A stretch of 64,000 nucleotides of DNA from Nephrocerus scutellatus (lineage: Eukaryota; Arthropoda; Insecta; Diptera; Pipunculidae), in assembly GCA_947095585.1 (NCBI GenBank), contig OX352761.1, forward strand, positions 83,567,919-83,631,918, written 5' to 3'. Made by a program: the position numbers and the translations under genes. Below are positions 59,501-64,000 of the stretch, piece after piece. The notes under the pieces are model-generated. The model did not search any database. It was not told the DNA's origin and was given only the letters and a program-made list of their open reading frames with translations. The first letter of the stretch is position 1; each line of letters begins with the position of its first letter.

Positions 59501-60860
59501 GTTTGACATCGTGCGGTTCCTAGTTTCACTTCGAAATCAATGCAGTTGTAAGTTTCCCTCGGAGTTCCGTCGGCCATTATTTTTGTCGGTCGTGGTTTGG
59601 TCTGGAACTGTCCCCGCTTTTTGATGAAATCCTCACTAGCAAAACTTCGTGTTGCCCCCGTGTCTATGGTTGCGATCGCCGGTGTACCGTTGAGGGTTAC
59701 ATGCGCGTACACCCGGCTCGCGTCTTGCTTGAGGGATCCTACTTCGAGACATGGGTGTCTGAGACCGGATGTGCCCCGCTCGTTCCGGTCCCCTCGCCCG
59801 TTTCCTGCGTTTAACCTGCAACAGTCTTTAGTGCGAACATTCCTCCGGCCACATTCCCAGCAAAAAAGTAGCGTCTCGTTTTTGCAATCTCTGTGGAAAT
59901 GCCCCTGTTGGCCACATCGGCGGCATGCTGTTCGTGGGTGTAATTCCACAGTGTATCGGCTGTGGGCTGCGTTTGTGTGTGGCCGCAACTGGGTCTTTGT
60001 TTCCCCAAATCCTCTCGAAATCCTCGGCCATTTCTATCAACTCTTCCAGGTGATGGAAATCTCTACGGCGTATGTATAGCTGATACTCCTGCAGGGCGTT
60101 CTCGAATATGCGATCTAGCCGTTGTTCATCGGTGTAGTTGGCGTGGCGCATCAGTGTTTGGAGGGCGAGGACGAAGTCTTTGAAACACTCGCGCGGTTTT
60201 TGGTGCCCTTGTCGGATGTCATGTTCTAATCGTTCTAGATAACGGTTCGGGAGAAAGAATTTCACAAAGTCCCTTTTGAAATCGCTCCATCGCTGCCACT
60301 GTCGGTTGTTGTTCCTGTACCAAGCCATCGCACGATCGCGTAACAGCTCAGGCATTGTTCGAGGCAACAAGTCCTTGTCGAGATTATACACATCAGCCAG
60401 CTCCTCCACGCGTTCAACAAATGCCAGCGGTTCCTTTCCGCCGTCGTATTTCACTGACCACTTTCTCACTTATTGGGATGTACGTTCATTTCAAACAAAT
60501 TTTGTTTGACTCTCCTTGGATGGCTTCGGTACTTCTAAGCACGCTGGTCCCGTAAGCGGTGGGATCAGCGATGTACGTTCGTTTGGGGCGATTTTTATTT
60601 GACTCTCCCTGGAGGACTTTGGTAATTCTAAGCACGCTGGTCCCGTTAGCGGTGGGATCGGCGAAGGAGTTCGCGCGTAACGTACCTCTAGTTCCTTCAG
60701 GCGGGCTACCTGATCTTCAGTGAGGCTTTCGCTGTTGATGAGAGACGAAAAACGTTTACGCAATTCCTCAACTGTACCACTTGCTTCCAAGCCGAGTTTT
60801 TCCACGAGTACCGCAAGTTCTCCCTTTTTCAGCTCGTAGACCCAACTTGTTTTTACCATT
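59488..60860 (-). pseudogene. Ty3/gypsy gag and protease
   Basis: Gag starts at 60859 with a SAP-like helix pair (VEELRKRFSSLI) and an 80-bp internal duplication (two IPPLTGPACLE units, 60500-60680). The gag core at 60469-60000 has EPLAFVERVEELADVY and WSDFKRDFVKFF. A zinc knuckle CRRCGQQGHFHRDC (about 59885-59930) and a second Cys cluster follow. The protease motif ATIDTGATRSF is at about 59650. Frame changes near 60480 and 59990. Confidence 0.75.
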
Positions 60861-61007
60861 TTGGGGTATTCTCTGCTAGATTTTCCTGAAGTTTTACACT
60901 CTCTGCCGTCGATTTAGATTATTTTTTTCTGATTATACTGCCTATTATTAAGTTATATGTTGTTTTGTTTTTGTAAAACTTGACTTGGGGTTTTTTTCTT
61001 TAACGGA

Positions 61008-61025
61008 TTCCCTGCTCGGGTGCCA
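61008..61025 (-). other. Primer-binding site of the Ty3/gypsy element
   Basis: On the minus strand, TGGCACCCGAGCAGGGAA begins two bases after the LTR end. It has the usual TGG start for pairing with a tRNA 3' end. Confidence 0.7.
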
Positions 61026-61027
61026 TT

Positions 61028-62937
61028 TGTAACGAGGTAAATGCCGGGGTACGTTCGCCGGCGTCCAGGGTCGTTTGCCTATTAACTAATAAGCCGTTGT
61101 TTTCGTTACAAAAATTATTTTTTTAAATATTTATATTATAATTATTAAATTGCTTTCCTTTGATTTGATTTAATTTGTTTCGCCTGGTTTCGCTTTGGGG
61201 TTTCTCCTTGTGCTTCTGCCGTCACGCCTGGTTTCTTGGCCGCTGACTCGGGTCTCGTAACGACGTGGTACGGGCAAGAAACTTTGGTTCGCACTTCAGG
61301 CGCCTTTAAGGGGAATTGGTCCCTACGGGATTTAGTCGGAAGTAGTAGGTCTTTCACCACTCGCTCCCCACTAAATGACTCGGTCCTACGAGAGATCGAA
61401 ACTCAAGATGGAGTCCTATAGGGCCCGCCAGAGTCCTGAGTTTGAGGGGTTTCTGCTTAGCAAAGGGGAATCTCTCCCTTTCGAGGTTTTCAGAGTCTCG
61501 GGATGGAGTCCTATAAGGCCCGCCAGAGTCTCGAGACACAGAAAAGGGATTCTGAACTAGATTTAATAGAGAGAAGCAGATCTTTCACTGTTCACTCTCT
61601 ACTAAATGGGAAAACTCGGCCCTACGAGAAATCGAAACTCAAGATGGAGTCCTATAAGGGCCGCCAGAGTCATGAGTTCGAAGGGTTTCTATCTAGCAAT
61701 GGGAATCTCTCCCTATAGAGGTTTTCAGAGTCTCGGGATGGAGTCCTATAAGGCCCGCCAGAGTCTCGAGACACAGAAAAGGGATTCTGAACTAGATTTA
61801 ATAGAGAGAAGCAGATCTTTCACTGTTCACTCTCTACTAAATGAGAAAACTCGGCCATACGGGAAATCGAAACTCAAGATGGAGTCCTATAAGGCCCGCC
61901 AGAGTCCTGAGTTCGAAGGGTTTCTATCTAGCAAGGGGAATCTCTCCCTATCGAGGTTTTCAGAGTCTCGAGATGGAGTCCTATAAGGCCCGCCAGAGCC
62001 TCGAGACAAAGAAAGGGGATTCTAATCTAGATTTAATAGCGAGAAGCAGATCTTTCACTGTTCGTTCTCTACTAAATTGGAAAACTCGGCCCTACGAGAA
62101 ATCGAAACTCAAGATGGAGTCCTATAAGGCCCGCCAGAGTCCTGAGTTCGAAGGGTTTCTATCTAGCAAGGGGAATCTCTCCCTATCGAGGTTTTCAGAG
62201 TCTCGAGATGGAGTCCTATAAGGGCCGCCAGAGTCTCGAGACAAAGAAAGGGGATTCTAAATTACTACTGGGGAATTTGGCTCACCTGATTCCAGCGCCG
62301 ACCAACGTTAATTGTCCTGTACCACGCCTTTAAAATTCCTCCGTCTTTAGCTTGGTGGGTATTTTTCATGTAAATTATGTTGTTCGGGTGTCTCGCTTGC
62401 GGTAAATGCTTTTGTGTAAATGTTCGGTAGTTGCCGATGCTGCTGATATCTCCTCGAGGCGTTTTAATTTTCCACTGTTCACTTACCGTTTCTGGTGTCC
62501 CACTGTTGAAGTGAACAGTCTCACTGATGCAGACAAAAGAGAACAATTCTTCATGTGTTAATCATTTATAATCTTTGCCTCTTGGTTGACTTTGCATCTT
62601 TGTAGGCTTGCAACTTTGTAGTTCTCTCATCTCTCTCGTGTTGTTGGTGGTTTTCTCTTGTAACAGATCGCTTGGGTTTTTTCCATTTGTCATTTTCTCA
62701 CCTCCGTTACATCGTGCATACTGCGCTGGCTGTGTTGCTATGCTTGGCGCACTTGCATGCATGGGTTGAGTTGCTATGCTGATTCGGTCTTCTTGCGATT
62801 TTTGTGATGTTTTCTTCTTGCGTGTGTGCCCTGCTGTACATGTTTGCACGCATGTGTTGTGTTGTTACGCTGGGCTTATTTGTGCCTTCACAGTAGGTGT
62901 TAGACGAAAATTGGATGTTAAAATTTTCTTCGTTACA
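61028..62937 (-). other. Right (5') LTR, 1.9 kb with 240-bp repeats
   Basis: Bounded by TGTAACGA and TCGTTACA. It includes four tandem units of about 235-245 bp (61370-62260), each containing GAAACTCAAGATGGAGTCC and two copies of TCCTATAAGGCCCGCCAGAG. The multiple open frames across this array are repeat by-products. Confidence 0.8.
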
Positions 62938-62941
62938 AAAT

Positions 62942-63360
62942 GGACATGCTACACCTATTATCGCAGTAAAGGCTCTAGTAATGCCTGCTATTACATCAAA
63001 AGTGCCAGCACAACAATTAACACATAACGATTGGCTGCACATCCAAAGTTTGAAGCTGGCAGACCCCTGGTAATCTCAACCAAAAGAAATCGACTTGCTA
63101 ATTGGATTAGACATGTTGCCACAATTCCTGCAGCATGGATTAGTCAAAGGGCCTGTGAATACTCCAATGGCGCAGAACACAATGTTCGGGTGGATACTAT
63201 CAGGCCCAGTCATGTCCACAAGCTCACAGAAGCAGACGCAAGCAAACATAATCAGCTCATGTGTCAACGTTTGCAGTGGAGATTGTTTTGCTCCGGCTTA
63301 ATGGTTGTCTACTTTCCCGCAACTTAACAAGCAATTTGTTCAAAGACCCAATTGCACCAC
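62942..63360 (+). pseudogene. BEL/Pao protease, second part, and following linker
   Basis: Continues the BEL reading with PAITSKVPAQQLTHNDW, then IDLLIGLDMLPQFL-type and NTPMAQNTMFGWILSGP motifs in a second frame (63095-63301). These are typical of the region after the BEL protease active site. It degrades after 63330. Confidence 0.7.
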
Positions 63361-63609
63361 CGTCTGAAATTAATCAACTATAATTACAGAATTACAGAAA
63401 TATAATATAAAAACCCAATCAACAGGAAAACTATATTTGACTGCGCAGCAACTTCGATTACTTTCACAACAATTCAATAAAAAAACCATTAACAAAATGC
63501 GGATGACTTTTATTTTCTCATGGGTTACAAAAAGAACTAAACTAGCTAGTTAACAAGCAAGAAGAAAAGAAAAACTGCATATCGGTGTAAACTACTATGG
63601 TAAACCGGT

Positions 63610-64000
63610 ATTCTTTCACATCAAGAAAAATTGCAATTTGCTATCATACTCCGTAACATTTCCTGCCCCAGTTGAATCGGTTGATTCAATCGGAAGTCGA
63701 CAAATATTTTGTACTGGTCGAGTAATGGTAGTTGTCTTGGTTTTGATTGTGACCGTTCTAACCAAACCATTCTTACCCGGATGCAGCTGGTGAATGACGC
63801 CCAGTGCCCACTGTGCTGGTGGATAATTTTCTTCTTTGATCACTACAACATCGCCAACTTCAACATTTTGTCTTCTGTACTGCCATTTAACTCGTCGCTG
63901 CAGCGATGTTAAATACTCAGTTTGTCAGCGCCGCCAAATATGTTGTACGAATTGCTGAACAAGTTGCCAGCGTGTTAACAATGTTTCCTTGACATCAACC
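63610..64000 (-). pseudogene. Second BEL/Pao element: C-terminal end of pol
   Basis: Minus strand, running off the right edge: VVVIKEENYPPAQWALG followed by HPGKNGLVRTVTIKT and RPVQNICRLP, the conserved C-terminal domain that follows integrase in BEL/Pao pol. Orientation is opposite to the BEL element on its left. A stop interrupts the upstream part near 63912. The sequence at 63460-63610 may be its noncoding 3' end. Confidence 0.75.

Larger units (their letters stand above)
55876..62937 (-). mobile_element. Ty3/gypsy element inserted in the BEL protease
   Basis: Outer ends are TGTAACGA and TCGTTACA, flanked by AAAT (55872-55875, 62938-62941). Minus orientation: the 5' LTR is at the right (61028-62937), the primer-binding site at 61008-61025, then gag, protease, RT, RNase H, integrase, and the 3' LTR at left from 55876. 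Reading frames are mostly intact, but parts are missing between protease and RT and between RNase H and integrase, so this copy is not autonomous. Confidence 0.9.
50943..63610 (+). mobile_element. BEL/Pao retrotransposon, multiply interrupted
   Basis: LTR-like sequence from about 50943 (TGTTGAATGTATCAAC) with a promoter, then gag pieces from 51604 and a DUF1759-type gag core at 52580-52870. A CCHC region (about 53180-53230) and an aspartic protease (55740-55875) follow, the protease resuming at 62942-63250. It is interrupted by a LINE endonuclease fragment (52415-52582), a LINE (53490-55720) and a 7.06-kb Ty3/gypsy element (55876-62937). RT and the rest of pol are not seen; the sequence decays by about 63610. 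Confidence 0.75.

Noticed and set aside
61236..62221. Overlapping frames that look like a repeated protein family
   Set aside because: They follow the 240-bp LTR repeats on the plus strand, opposite to the element, with no domain.

Overview
The window is AT-rich, gene-poor eukaryotic DNA that looks like an insect, most likely a brachyceran fly. The evidence is one serine protease gene of insect type, GT-AG introns, a TATA/Inr/DPE core promoter, and a set of mobile elements typical of Diptera (errantivirus-like and other Ty3/gypsy elements, BEL/Pao, LOA-like and other LINEs, hAT, pogo/Tigger, Helitron-type elements). I could not name the species from sequence alone. I saw no bacterial-type genes, CRISPR arrays, or rRNA or tRNA genes.

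Layout. 1-10.1 kb: a LOA-like LINE (minus strand) has landed in the pol gene of an errantivirus-like element (minus strand). The long leader of that element is split by a 3.7-kb cut-and-paste transposon with 33-bp inverted ends. 10.3-11.9 kb: two minus-strand copies of a non-autonomous Helentron/DINE-like family that recurs at least twelve times in the window. 12.27-42.19 kb: the only host gene I can support, a trypsin-like protease whose last two exons (12269-12655 and 41831-42186) are separated by a 29.2-kb intron. The intron is almost wholly transposon-derived: a 3.4-kb satellite array inside a Helentron-like element, a Tc1/mariner-like element, MITEs, four or more LINE pieces, a Tigger element split by a hAT element, a Helitron, and a complete but decayed LTR retrotransposon (31977-41683, ATAT target duplications). 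The 5' LTR of that retrotransposon carries a LINE, and the LINE carries a MITE with perfect 119-bp arms. 42.2-51 kb: intergenic repeats, a PIF/Harbinger-like MITE, and a promoter-bearing LTR-like unit with an 86-bp tandem array. 50.9-63.5 kb: a BEL/Pao element (plus strand) whose gag carries a fused LINE endonuclease fragment, then a LINE, and whose protease is interrupted by a 7.06-kb Ty3/gypsy element (minus strand, AAAT target duplications). 63.6 kb to the end: the C-terminal part of a second BEL/Pao pol on the minus strand.

The protease is the only gene with an obvious organismal role. The rest is a stratified record of nested insertions that can be dated relative to one another. The most unusual signal is a hairpin found four times in two different LTR-type units (46411, 46506, 47226, 51421). 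Its stems differ in sequence but keep the pairing, while the loop keeps a C-run plus a splice-donor-like GGTAAGG. In the first unit three hairpins surround a ten-copy array that repeats a strong splice-acceptor-like motif.
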